Assembly: GCA_963781265.1 (NCBI GenBank)
Contig: CAWAFH010000012.1
Location: 186,001 to 250,000, forward strand
Direction of reading: 5' to 3'
Length of the DNA stretch: 64,000 bases
DNA from: WHSW01 sp963781265
Lineage (GTDB): Bacteria; Actinomycetota; Thermoleophilia; Solirubrobacterales; 70-9
The notes under the pieces were generated by a model that saw only the letters and a list, made by a program, of their open reading frames with translations, was not told the origin of the DNA and did not search any database. A program made the translations under genes and the position numbers. Shown in pieces: positions 15,832 to 22,837 of the stretch (positions are counted from its first letter, which is position 1; the number at the start of each line of letters is the position of its first letter).

Positions 15832-16685
15832 GCGCCGCCGCGACGCTGCGGATCCTCGCCGCCGCCCTCGCGGGTGGCCTCGCGGCGCTGGCGCTCCGGG
15901 AGGCTGCGCTCGTCGCGCCCGGGATCGGACGCTGGCTCGATGCGGCCGTGGAGCCCCTGCGCCGGGCGGGTCGCGAGGGCAGCGCCCCGACCGAGGTCGA
16001 GCGTCGCCGGCTCGCCGTCGTCGGGACCGTCGGCGCGTTCGCGGCGGCCCTGATCATTCTCGGGCCCGGGCTCGCGCCGCTCGCCGCGGTCGCCGGGCCC
16101 GCCGGCGCCACCTGGGCGATCTCGGCGCGTCGCGCGGCCTACCGGCGCGCCGTCGATCGCGGGCTCGCCGGCGTGGCGATCGCGGTCGCCGACGCGCTCG
16201 ACGTCGGGCGCTCGCCGCGAGCGGCGCTCGCCGCCGCCTCGGCCTCGCTCGAGGGCCCGCCGGCCCGCGAGCTCGAGCGGGTCCGTGCCGAGCTGGCGCT
16301 CGGCGCCCCGACCCGGGTGGCGCTCGCCGGATTGCGCCAGCGCGTCGACTCGCCTCGCGTCGACGCGTTCGCGACCGCGCTGCTCTCCGAGCAGCTCGCC
16401 GGGGGCGACCTGGCCGCCTTGTTGCGGCGGTTCGCCGCCGCGGCCGCCGATCGCGACCGCACCGAGGCGGACGCCCGCTCGGCGACCGCCCAGGCCCGGT
16501 TCACCGGCCTGCTGGTCGTCGCGATGCCGGTCGGCGCGGCGCTGCTCGCCGAGCTGCTCGACCCGGGCTTCGTCGGCGGGCTGCTCGCTGATCCGGCCGC
16601 CGCGACGCTCCTCGGCTGCGCCGGCGCGCTGCAGCTCGCCGGCTTCTTCGCGATCCGGAGGCTGAGCCGGGTGGGGGAGCGATGA
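15828..16685 (+). CDS. tadB: Tad pilus inner-membrane protein TadB
   Basis: The 285-residue protein has two hydrophobic segments near the start, a cytoplasmic T2SSF domain (about 105-225: AIAVADALDVGRSPRAALAA and LSEQLAGGDLAALLRRFA), and two membrane helices at the C-terminus. TadB and TadC form the membrane platform on which TadA acts to extrude pilin. Start and stop overlap tadA and tadC through ATGA, so the three are translated together. Confidence 0.85.
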   Translation: MSAAATLRILAAALAGGLAALALREAALVAPGIGRWLDAAVEPLRRAGREGSAPTEVERRRLAVVGTVGAFAAALIILGPGLAPLAAVAGPAGATWAISARRAAYRRAVDRGLAGVAIAVADALDVGRSPRAALAAASASLEGPPARELERVRAELALGAPTRVALAGLRQRVDSPRVDAFATALLSEQLAGGDLAALLRRFAAAAADRDRTEADARSATAQARFTGLLVVAMPVGAALLAELLDPGFVGGLLADPAAATLLGCAGALQLAGFFAIRRLSRVGER

Positions 16686-17518
16686 CCGCGGTCCTCGCCG
16701 CGCTCGCGGTGCTGCTCGTCTTCGCCGCCGCCTGGGAGCTCGGCGGCGGCGCGAGCGAGCGGATCGGCCCGCTCGCCTCCCGGGCGATCGCGAGGCTGTC
16801 GGGCGGCCGCGCCGCTTCGCTGGCCGAGCTCGGCGGCCGGCTCGGGCTGCCGGGGCGAATCGAGCGAGCCGGGATCGTGGGGGCCGACCTGCGGGTGGTC
16901 GTCGCGGCGAAGCTGGCCGGCGCCCTCGCCGGCGCGGCGATCGGAGCTGTCGTCGTCCCCGTCCTCGGCGCGCGGCTCGCCATCGCGGCGTTCGCCGGCC
17001 TCGTGGTCGCCGGCTTTCTCGCGCCCGACGCGTGGCTCGAGCGGGCGGCGAGCGTGCGCCGGCGGCGGTTCGTGGCGGCGCTGCCCGATGCGCTCGACCT
17101 GCTCGCCGTCGGGGCCGCGTCCGGGCGCGACCCGGCCAGCGGCCTCGCTGCGATCGCCGCGACGGGCGCCGCCGGGCCGCTGACCGGCGAGCTGGCGCGA
17201 GCGGTCGCCGAGGTCGAGTGCGGCCGCCCGCTGCGCGAGGCGCTCGCCGCGCTGCGCCGCCGCGTTCCCGGGGCGGAGGTCGGCGCGCTCGCCGCCGCGC
17301 TCGAGCGCTCGCGGACCTACGGCTCGCCGCTGGCCGACCAGCTCCACCTGCAGGCGACCGGACTGCGGCGGGCGGCGCGGCGACGGATCGAGGACCGCGC
17401 GGCGCGCTCGGCGCCGAAGATCCAGCTCGTCGTCGCGCTCGTCCTCGTGCCCTCGGTGCTGCTGGCGCTGGCCGCGGCGCTCGTCGCCCATTCGGACGCG
17501 CTGCTCGGTCAGTTCTGA
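16682..17518 (+). CDS. tadC: Tad pilus inner-membrane protein TadC
   Basis: The 278-residue protein repeats the TadB layout: helices near 5-20 and about 80-115, a T2SSF domain (about 125-245, with FVAALPDALDLLAVGAASGR and YGSPLADQLHLQA), and a last helix IQLVVALVLVPSVLLALAAA. It partners TadB in the pilus platform. It is the last gene of this tad operon; the genes for pilin, peptidase and the outer parts of the system are not adjacent, so they must be elsewhere or the system is reduced. Confidence 0.83.
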   Translation: MTAVLAALAVLLVFAAAWELGGGASERIGPLASRAIARLSGGRAASLAELGGRLGLPGRIERAGIVGADLRVVVAAKLAGALAGAAIGAVVVPVLGARLAIAAFAGLVVAGFLAPDAWLERAASVRRRRFVAALPDALDLLAVGAASGRDPASGLAAIAATGAAGPLTGELARAVAEVECGRPLREALAALRRRVPGAEVGALAAALERSRTYGSPLADQLHLQATGLRRAARRRIEDRAARSAPKIQLVVALVLVPSVLLALAAALVAHSDALLGQF

Positions 17519-17559
17519 GCCCGGCGATAGGTTGGGCTCGATTCCAACCGGGAGGCGAG

Positions 17560-17883
17560 ATGCTGATCGTGATCGGGAGGGTGGCGTGCGCCGAGGGCAA
17601 GCGCGACGCGCTGATCGGGCTGATGCGGGAGATGCAGGACGCCTCGCGGGGCGAGCCCGGTTGCGTGCGCTACGGCTTCTACGGCGCGGTCGAGGACCCG
17701 GACGAGTTCATCGCGGTCGAGGAGTGGGAGTCGGTCGCCGCGCTGCGCGACCACTTCGCCACCTCGAGCCTCGCCCGCTTCGCCGCCGGGCTCGGTGAGG
17801 TGGTCGCCCGCCCGCCGGAGGTCGCGATCCATGCGATCGGCGCGACCAATCAGTTCCCGGACCTCGAGGGCCTCGAGCAATAG
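17560..17883 (+). CDS. Antibiotic biosynthesis monooxygenase (ABM) domain protein
   Basis: The 107-residue protein has the ABM ferredoxin-like pattern: MLIVIGRVACAEGKRDALIG, then SRGEPGCVRYGFYGAVEDPD and FIAVEEWESVAALRDHFATS. Relatives include quinol monooxygenases (YgiN) and heme-degrading enzymes; many are of unknown function. ATG at 17560 has a strong ribosome-binding site (GGAGGCGAG), so this gene uses a leader, unlike many neighbours. Its stop TAG is part of the -10-like TAGACT of the following ROK gene. Confidence 0.85.
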   Translation: MLIVIGRVACAEGKRDALIGLMREMQDASRGEPGCVRYGFYGAVEDPDEFIAVEEWESVAALRDHFATSSLARFAAGLGEVVARPPEVAIHAIGATNQFPDLEGLEQ

Positions 17884-17886
17884 ACT
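17881..17886 (+). promoter_or_regulatory. -10 element TAGACT before ROK kinase
   Basis: TAGACT begins at the ABM stop codon and ends 7 nt before the GTG at 17894, a leaderless-type arrangement. Confidence 0.45.
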
Positions 17887-17893
17887 GCGCCCC

Positions 17894-18865
17894 GTGCAAG
17901 CGGGAAGCGAGGCGCTGCGTGGGGGGATCGACCTCGGCGGGACGAAGATCCAGGCCGCGATCGTCAGCCCGGACGGGGAGGTCTCGGGCGAGGCGCGGCG
18001 CCAGACGCCGACCGAGGGCGGGCCCGCGGACGTCGCCCACGAGATGGCGCAGGCGCTGATCGAGGCGGCGGATGCGGCCGGGGTCCAGACCGATTCGCTC
18101 GCCGGGGTCGGGGTCGGCTCGCCCGGGAACTCCAACGAGCAGACGGGCGAGGTCTCGGAGGCCGGCAACCTGCCCGGCTGGGAGGGCAGCTTCGCGCTCG
18201 GCCCGACTCTCGCCGAGGCGTTCGGCGCTCCGGTGCGGGTCGCCAACGACGTCGACGTCGCCACCAACGCGGAGTTCAAGCTCGGCGCCGGCCAGCCCTA
18301 CGACTCGATCCTCGGCGTCTTCTGGGGCACCGGGGTCGGCGGCGGCGTGGTCCTCGACGGCAAGCGCTGGACCGGTCGCGGGGCGGCCGGCGAGATCGGC
18401 CACATGGTGGTCGAGCGCGGCGGCGCGCGCTGTCCCTGCGGTCGGCGCGGCTGCATGGAGGCCTACGCGGGGCGCGGGGCGATGGAGGCGAAGGCCCGCC
18501 AGGAGCACCACAACGGCGTCAAGACCGACCTCTTCAAGATCATGAACAGGCGCGGCAAGGACCGGCTCTCCTCGAGCGTCTGGGATCACGCCCTGCGCGA
18601 GAACGACGCGCTCGCCGAGGAGCTCATCGACCGCGCTCTGAAGGCGCTCGGCGCGGGGGTCGCATCGGCGGTCAACCTGCTCGACCCCGATGCGGTGATC
18701 ATCGGCGGCGGCCTGGGCGTCCGGTTCGGCGAGCCGTACGTCGAGAAGATCCGCCACCGGATGCACCCCCACCTGTTCGTCTCCGACGACCCGCCACCGA
18801 TTCACCTCGCCAAGCTCGGCGACCTGGGCGGCGCGATCGGCGCGAGCCTCCTGTTCGACGACTAG
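17894..18865 (+). CDS. ROK family sugar kinase, probable glucokinase
   Basis: The 323-residue protein has the ATP-binding start GGIDLGGTKIQAAIVSPDGE (about 10-29), the catalytic region RVANDVDVATNAEFKLGAG, the ROK sequence GEIGHMVVERGG and the zinc site CPCGRRGCMEAYAGR with its three Cys. It would phosphorylate glucose or a related sugar with ATP. Location beside zwf, gnd and pgi supports glucokinase, feeding glucose 6-phosphate into this cluster. There is no N-terminal winged helix, so it is an enzyme rather than a ROK repressor. GTG at 17894 is chosen because TAGACT lies 7 nt upstream. Confidence 0.88.
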   Translation: MQAGSEALRGGIDLGGTKIQAAIVSPDGEVSGEARRQTPTEGGPADVAHEMAQALIEAADAAGVQTDSLAGVGVGSPGNSNEQTGEVSEAGNLPGWEGSFALGPTLAEAFGAPVRVANDVDVATNAEFKLGAGQPYDSILGVFWGTGVGGGVVLDGKRWTGRGAAGEIGHMVVERGGARCPCGRRGCMEAYAGRGAMEAKARQEHHNGVKTDLFKIMNRRGKDRLSSSVWDHALRENDALAEELIDRALKALGAGVASAVNLLDPDAVIIGGGLGVRFGEPYVEKIRHRMHPHLFVSDDPPPIHLAKLGDLGGAIGASLLFDD

Positions 18866-18918
18866 CCCGGCAGCCCAGTCCTCACCGCGCACGCCCGGAC
18901 GCGGAAGCAGCATGAGAA

Positions 18919-18939
18919 GTCCGCGGCGTAGCCGCGGAC
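18919..18939. terminator. Perfect 9-bp hairpin between convergent ROK and zwf genes
   Basis: GTCCGCGGC and GCCGCGGAC pair perfectly around a GTA loop. The hairpin lies 53 bp after the ROK stop and about 60 bp after the zwf stop on the other strand, so it can act as a bidirectional terminator. There is only a short A/T stretch (AATT) on the right. Confidence 0.55.
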
Positions 18940-18957
18940 AATTGATTCGGGCGAGAG

Positions 18958-19005
18958 CGGAGGACGTGGCGCGAGTTACTCCGGAGGACGTGGCGCGAGT
19001 TATTC
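18958..19005. repeat. Tandem 24-bp direct repeat at the 3' end of zwf
   Basis: Two adjacent 24-bp copies beginning CGGAGGACGTGGCGCGAGTT differ at a single position (18979 C, 19003 T). The second copy contains the zwf stop codon, so a recent tandem duplication reached into the end of the gene. Confidence 0.8.
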
Positions 19006-20391
19006 AGGCAGCCAGGGCCTGCGCCAGCCGCCGTGGCCGGTGAGCAGGTGGCTGGCCGACTCCGGTCCCCAGCTGCCCGGCTCGTAGATCTCGACCGGCG
19101 GCGCGTCGTTGAGCAGCGGCTGGACGATGCGCCACGTCTCGTCGATCGCGTCGAAGTTGGGAAACAGCTCGGGGTGGCCGCGCAGCGCGTCGCGCAGCAG
19201 CCGCTCGTACGGCTCGGGCTGGTCCGAGTCCTGTTGCTCGAACAGCAGGTCGAGGTGCACGCGATGCAGCGCGTCCTCGCCTGCCTTCTTGGCCATCAGG
19301 CAGATCTCGGCGCCGGGCGCGGGCTTCACCCGGATGATCAGCTCGTCGGGATCGGGGATCATGCGTCCGCCGATCCCGAGCCGCGGCGGGCGCTTGAACA
19401 CGACCCGCACCTCGGTCGCCTCGACCGGCATCGCCTTGCCGGCGCGGAAGTAGAACGGGACGCCGGCCCAGCGCCAGTTGTCGATCTCCAGCTTCAGGGC
19501 CGCGAAGGTCTCCGTCTGGGAGTCCGCGGCCACGCCCTCCACCTCGCGGTAGCCGCGGTACTGCCCGCGGATGTAGCGGCTCGGGTCGGCGGCGGGGATC
19601 GCCCGGAAGAGGTCGGTCTTGCGATCGCGGATCGCGTCGTGGTCGTCGACGTTCGCCGACGGCGGCTCCATCGCGACGAGCGCGATCGTCTGCAGCAGGT
19701 GGTTCTGGACCACGTCGCGCAGGGCGCCGACCGGGTCGTAGAAGCTGCCCCGGTCGTCGACCCCGAAGTCCTCGAGCATCGTGATCCGGACCGAGTCGAC
19801 GTAGCGGTGGTTCCAGACCGGCTCGAGGATCGCGTTGGCGAAGCGCAGGTAGAGGATGTCCATGACCGGCTCCTTGCCGAGGAAGTGGTCGATCCTCAGG
19901 ATCTGCTCCTCCTCGAGCACCTCGCGCAGTTCTTCGTTCAACGCGCGCGCCGATTCGCGGTCGTGCCCGAACGGCTTCTCCAGCACCACCCGCGCGTCCT
20001 CGGTGAGCCCGGCCTTCGCGAGATGCTTGACCACCATCCCGAACAGGGACGGTGGGATCTCGAGGTAGAAGACGGCCTGCTCGTACTCGCCCATCTCCTC
20101 GCCGAGCCGGGTGTAGAGGTCGTCCTCGTCGAACTCGCCCTGGACGTAGTCGAGCCGGCCCTCGAGCCGGGCGATCGCCTCCTGGTCCGGGTCGGGGACC
20201 TTCGCCTCGATCGCCTCGCGCGCGTGGCCCTCGAGCTCGTCCTCGTCCCACTTGTTGCGCGCGATCCCGATCACGCGGCGGCAGTTGAGCTCGTGGCGGG
20301 CCTCGAGCCGGTAGAGGGCCTCGAAGGTCATCTTGCGGGCCAGGTCGCCGGTGATTCCGAAGATCACCAGGATGTCTGCTTCGGTTGGCAT
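19000..20391 (-). CDS. zwf: Glucose-6-phosphate 1-dehydrogenase
   Basis: This 463-residue enzyme oxidises glucose 6-phosphate to 6-phosphogluconolactone, first step of the oxidative pentose phosphate pathway. The nucleotide-binding loop FGITGDLARK is at 11-20 and the active-site signature RIDHFLGKE at 166-174, with VLEKPFGHD at 137-144. It is slightly shorter than most Zwf (490-510). ATG at 20391 is the start; gnd begins on the other strand 48 bp away, so the two oxidative genes share a divergent promoter region. No opcA follows. The last codons lie in a tandem 24-bp repeat. Confidence 0.95.
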   Translation of the reverse strand: MPTEADILVIFGITGDLARKMTFEALYRLEARHELNCRRVIGIARNKWDEDELEGHAREAIEAKVPDPDQEAIARLEGRLDYVQGEFDEDDLYTRLGEEMGEYEQAVFYLEIPPSLFGMVVKHLAKAGLTEDARVVLEKPFGHDRESARALNEELREVLEEEQILRIDHFLGKEPVMDILYLRFANAILEPVWNHRYVDSVRITMLEDFGVDDRGSFYDPVGALRDVVQNHLLQTIALVAMEPPSANVDDHDAIRDRKTDLFRAIPAADPSRYIRGQYRGYREVEGVAADSQTETFAALKLEIDNWRWAGVPFYFRAGKAMPVEATEVRVVFKRPPRLGIGGRMIPDPDELIIRVKPAPGAEICLMAKKAGEDALHRVHLDLLFEQQDSDQPEPYERLLRDALRGHPELFPNFDAIDETWRIVQPLLNDAPPVEIYEPGSWGPESASHLLTGHGGWRRPWLPE

Positions 20392-20426
20392 CCCGGACCG
20401 CAGACTAGTCACAGACGCGATCGGCT

Positions 20427-20432
20427 TAGTAT
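20427..20432 (+). promoter_or_regulatory. -10 element TAGTAT before gnd
   Basis: TAGTAT ends 7 nt before the gnd ATG at 20440. It lies in the 48-bp region shared with divergent zwf, where TAGTCT on the minus strand is 10 nt before the zwf ATG. Confidence 0.5.
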
Positions 20433-20439
20433 CCGCGCC

Positions 20440-21456
20440 ATGCAGTTGGGCATGGTCGGTCTCGGGCGCATGGGCGCGAACCTCGTTCGCCGGCTGATGC
20501 GCGACGGCCACGAATGCGTCGTCTTCGACGTCAACCCCGACGCCGTCTCGACCCTGGCCGGCGAGGGCGCGACCGGCGCCGAGTCGCTCGACGACTTCGT
20601 CGCCAAGCTCGCCAAGCCCCGCGCGGTCTGGGTGATGGTCCCGGCGGGCGAGATCACCGAGAGCACCGTGAACGAGCTCGCCGGCAAGCTCGAGGCCGGC
20701 GACGCGATCATCGACGGCGGCAACTCGTACTACCGCGACGACATCCGCCGCTCGCGCAGGTTCGCCGACGCCGGGATCGACTACATCGACTGCGGCACCA
20801 GCGGCGGCGTCTTCGGGCTCGACCGCGGCTACTGCCTGATGATCGGCGGGCCCGACGAGGCGGTCCAGCGGCTCGACCCGATCTTCGCGACGATCGCCCC
20901 GGGCGTCGACTCGGCCGAGCGCACCCCCGGCCGCGACGGCGAGGTCTCGACCGCGGAGAACGGATACCTGCACTGCGGCCCGAGCGGCGCCGGGCACTTC
21001 GTGAAGATGGTCCACAACGGGATCGAGTACGGGGTGATGGCCGCCTACGCGGAGGGCCTCAACATCCTCAAGAACGCCGACGCCGGCCTGCACGAGCGCG
21101 AGGCCGACGCCGAGACCGCGCCGCTCACCGACCCCGACTTCTACGAGTACGAGCTGGACATCCCCGAGGTCGCCGAGGTCTGGCGCCGCGGCAGCGTGAT
21201 CGGATCCTGGCTGCTGGACCTGACCGCCGCGGCGCTCGCGGCGTCGCCGACCCTGGACGAGTTCGAGGGCCGCGTCTCCGACTCGGGCGAGGGCCGCTGG
21301 ACCTCGATCGCCGCGATCGAGGAGGGCGTGCCGGCGCCGGTCCTGAGCTCGGCGCTCTATTCGCGCTTCGCCTCGCGCGACCTCGACGACTTCGCCGACA
21401 AGGTGCTGTCGGCCATGCGCAAGCAGTTCGGCGGCCACGACGAGAAGCAGCCCTAG
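20440..21456 (+). CDS. gnd: 6-phosphogluconate dehydrogenase, short (NAD-type) form
   Basis: The 338-residue enzyme decarboxylates 6-phosphogluconate to ribulose 5-phosphate. It has the N-terminal Rossmann motif GMVGLGRMGANLVRRL (4-19), the substrate-binding IDGGNSYYRDD (about 89-99), CGTSGGVFGLDRGYCLMIGG, and the catalytic Lys/Asn/His segment GHFVKMVHNGIEYG. At about 340 residues rather than 470 it belongs to the shorter class, usually NAD-dependent. The C-terminus RFASRDLDDFADKVLSAMRKQFGGH fits this class. The pgl reading frame starts 14 nt after its stop. Confidence 0.95.
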   Translation: MQLGMVGLGRMGANLVRRLMRDGHECVVFDVNPDAVSTLAGEGATGAESLDDFVAKLAKPRAVWVMVPAGEITESTVNELAGKLEAGDAIIDGGNSYYRDDIRRSRRFADAGIDYIDCGTSGGVFGLDRGYCLMIGGPDEAVQRLDPIFATIAPGVDSAERTPGRDGEVSTAENGYLHCGPSGAGHFVKMVHNGIEYGVMAAYAEGLNILKNADAGLHEREADAETAPLTDPDFYEYELDIPEVAEVWRRGSVIGSWLLDLTAAALAASPTLDEFEGRVSDSGEGRWTSIAAIEEGVPAPVLSSALYSRFASRDLDDFADKVLSAMRKQFGGHDEKQP

Positions 21457-21469
21457 GCTGGCGCAAGGC

Positions 21470-22136
21470 GTGACCGAGGAGGTCCTCGCCGACGCCGAGG
21501 CGGCCGCCGCGCGCGGGGCCGAGTTGATCGCAGCGGCGGCGGGCAGCGCGATCGGCGCTCGCGCCGGCTTCTCGCTCGCCGTGAGCGGCGGCCACGCCCC
21601 GTGGCGCATGTTCGAGCTGCTCGGCTCCCACGACCTCGACTGGGACGCGATCGAGCTGTTCCAGGTCGACGAGCGGGTCGCCCCGGAGGGTGACGACGAC
21701 CGCAACCTGACCCACCTGCTCGCGAGTCTGCCGCCCGCCGCGCGGGCGAGCGTGCGCCCGATGCCCGTCGACGCCCTGGACCTCGAGTTCGGCGCCGCTC
21801 GCTACGGTGAGGCGCTGCCCGAGCTCGACCTCGTCCACCTCGGCCTCGGGCCCGACGGCCACACCGCCTCGCTCGTTCCCGGCGATCCCGTGCTCGAGGT
21901 CCGCGACCGCCCCGTCGCCGTCACCGGGCCGTACCAGGGCCGGCAGCGGATGACGCTCACCTACCCCGCGCTCGAGGCGGCCCGCTAGGTGCTGTGGCTG
22001 GTCACGGGCGGACGACAAGGCCGAGGCGCTGGCGAAGATGAAGGCCGGCGACCCGTCGGTCCCGGCCGGGCGGCTCCGGCCGAAGCACGCGACGCTGCTG
22101 GCCAGCGCCGAGGCGCTCGGGCCCGAGACCGCCTAG
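21470..22136 (+). pseudogene. pgl: 6-phosphogluconolactonase gene interrupted by stop and frameshift
   Basis: From GTG 21470 the frame gives a normal Pgl: FSLAVSGGHAPWRMFELL, FQVDERVAPEGDDDRNL and the catalytic GLGPDGHTASLVPGDP. It then reads MTLTYPALEAAR and stops (TAG, 21986-21988). Immediately after, the same frame continues with the conserved family sequence VLWLVTG, and after one extra base near 22010 the next frame continues DDKAEALAKMKAGDPSVPAG to a stop at 22134-22136. Two lesions, not one, separate the C-terminal 50 residues. A 172-residue truncated protein retaining the active-site loop is possible. The final stop shares the palindrome CTAG with the convergent rpiA stop. Confidence 0.75.
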
Positions 22137-22789
22137 AGCGCCCGGCTCGTGTGCTCGACCTCGTCGCCGCGGGCGACGAAGACGTCGGCGGTCAGGGCGG
22201 GGGGGAAGAGGCCGTGGTCCACGACTCCGGGTGTCGCCGACAGGCGGGCTGCGAGCAGCATCGGATCGCCAACCTCGCCCTGATAGTCGGCGATCAGGCC
22301 GCCGTCGGGCGAGGGCGGGGTGTCAGGACGAAGCTCGGTGTCGCCGAGCTCGTACAGGGTGGCCGCGAGGCCGAATGTATGCAGCTCGAGCGGGATCGGG
22401 GCGCTGATCTCAGCGACGGTCTTGGACGAGTCGGCGATCACGACGAACCGGTCGGCCGCCGCCGCGACGATCTTCTCGCGCGTGTGCGCGCCGCCGCCGC
22501 CCTTGACCAGCCAGCCGTCGGCGGCGATCTGATCGGCGCCGTCGATCGCGATGTCGAGCCGGTCGAGGCGGTCGAACTCCTCGACCTCGATCCCGAGTCC
22601 ACGCGCCTGCTCGGTGGTCGCGACCGAGGTCGAGACGCAGCGGATCGAGACCCCGCGGGCGGCGATCGCCGGCAGCAGGTGAGCGACCGTCGACCCGGTC
22701 CCGAGCCCGACGACCATTCCGTCGACGACCAGCTCGGCGGCCGCCTCGGCGGCAAGGCGCTTCTCGTCGTCGAGGCCCACGACCGACAT
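22133..22789 (-). CDS. rpiA: Ribose-5-phosphate isomerase A
   Basis: The 218-residue enzyme interconverts ribulose 5-phosphate and ribose 5-phosphate. It shows the RpiA hallmarks VVGLGTGSTVAHLLPAI (phosphate loop, about 27-43), DIAIDGADQIAADGWLVKGG with catalytic Asp residues, and HTREKIVAAAADRFVVIADSSK. The length is normal. It diverges from tkt (48 bp between starts) and converges with pgl, with which it shares the four-base stop overlap CTAG. Confidence 0.95.
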   Translation of the reverse strand: MSVVGLDDEKRLAAEAAAELVVDGMVVGLGTGSTVAHLLPAIAARGVSIRCVSTSVATTEQARGLGIEVEEFDRLDRLDIAIDGADQIAADGWLVKGGGGAHTREKIVAAAADRFVVIADSSKTVAEISAPIPLELHTFGLAATLYELGDTELRPDTPPSPDGGLIADYQGEVGDPMLLAARLSATPGVVDHGLFPPALTADVFVARGDEVEHTSRAL

Positions 22790-22823
22790 CTAACCCGATC
22801 CCTCGCCTCCGCACGGCCCTCGT

Positions 22824-22829
22824 TAGGCT
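22824..22829 (+). promoter_or_regulatory. -10 element TAGGCT before tkt
   Basis: TAGGCT ends 8 nt before the tkt ATG at 22838. An AGG follows but is too close to act as a good Shine-Dalgarno, so leaderless translation is likely. Confidence 0.45.
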
Positions 22830-22837
22830 GAGGTCGA

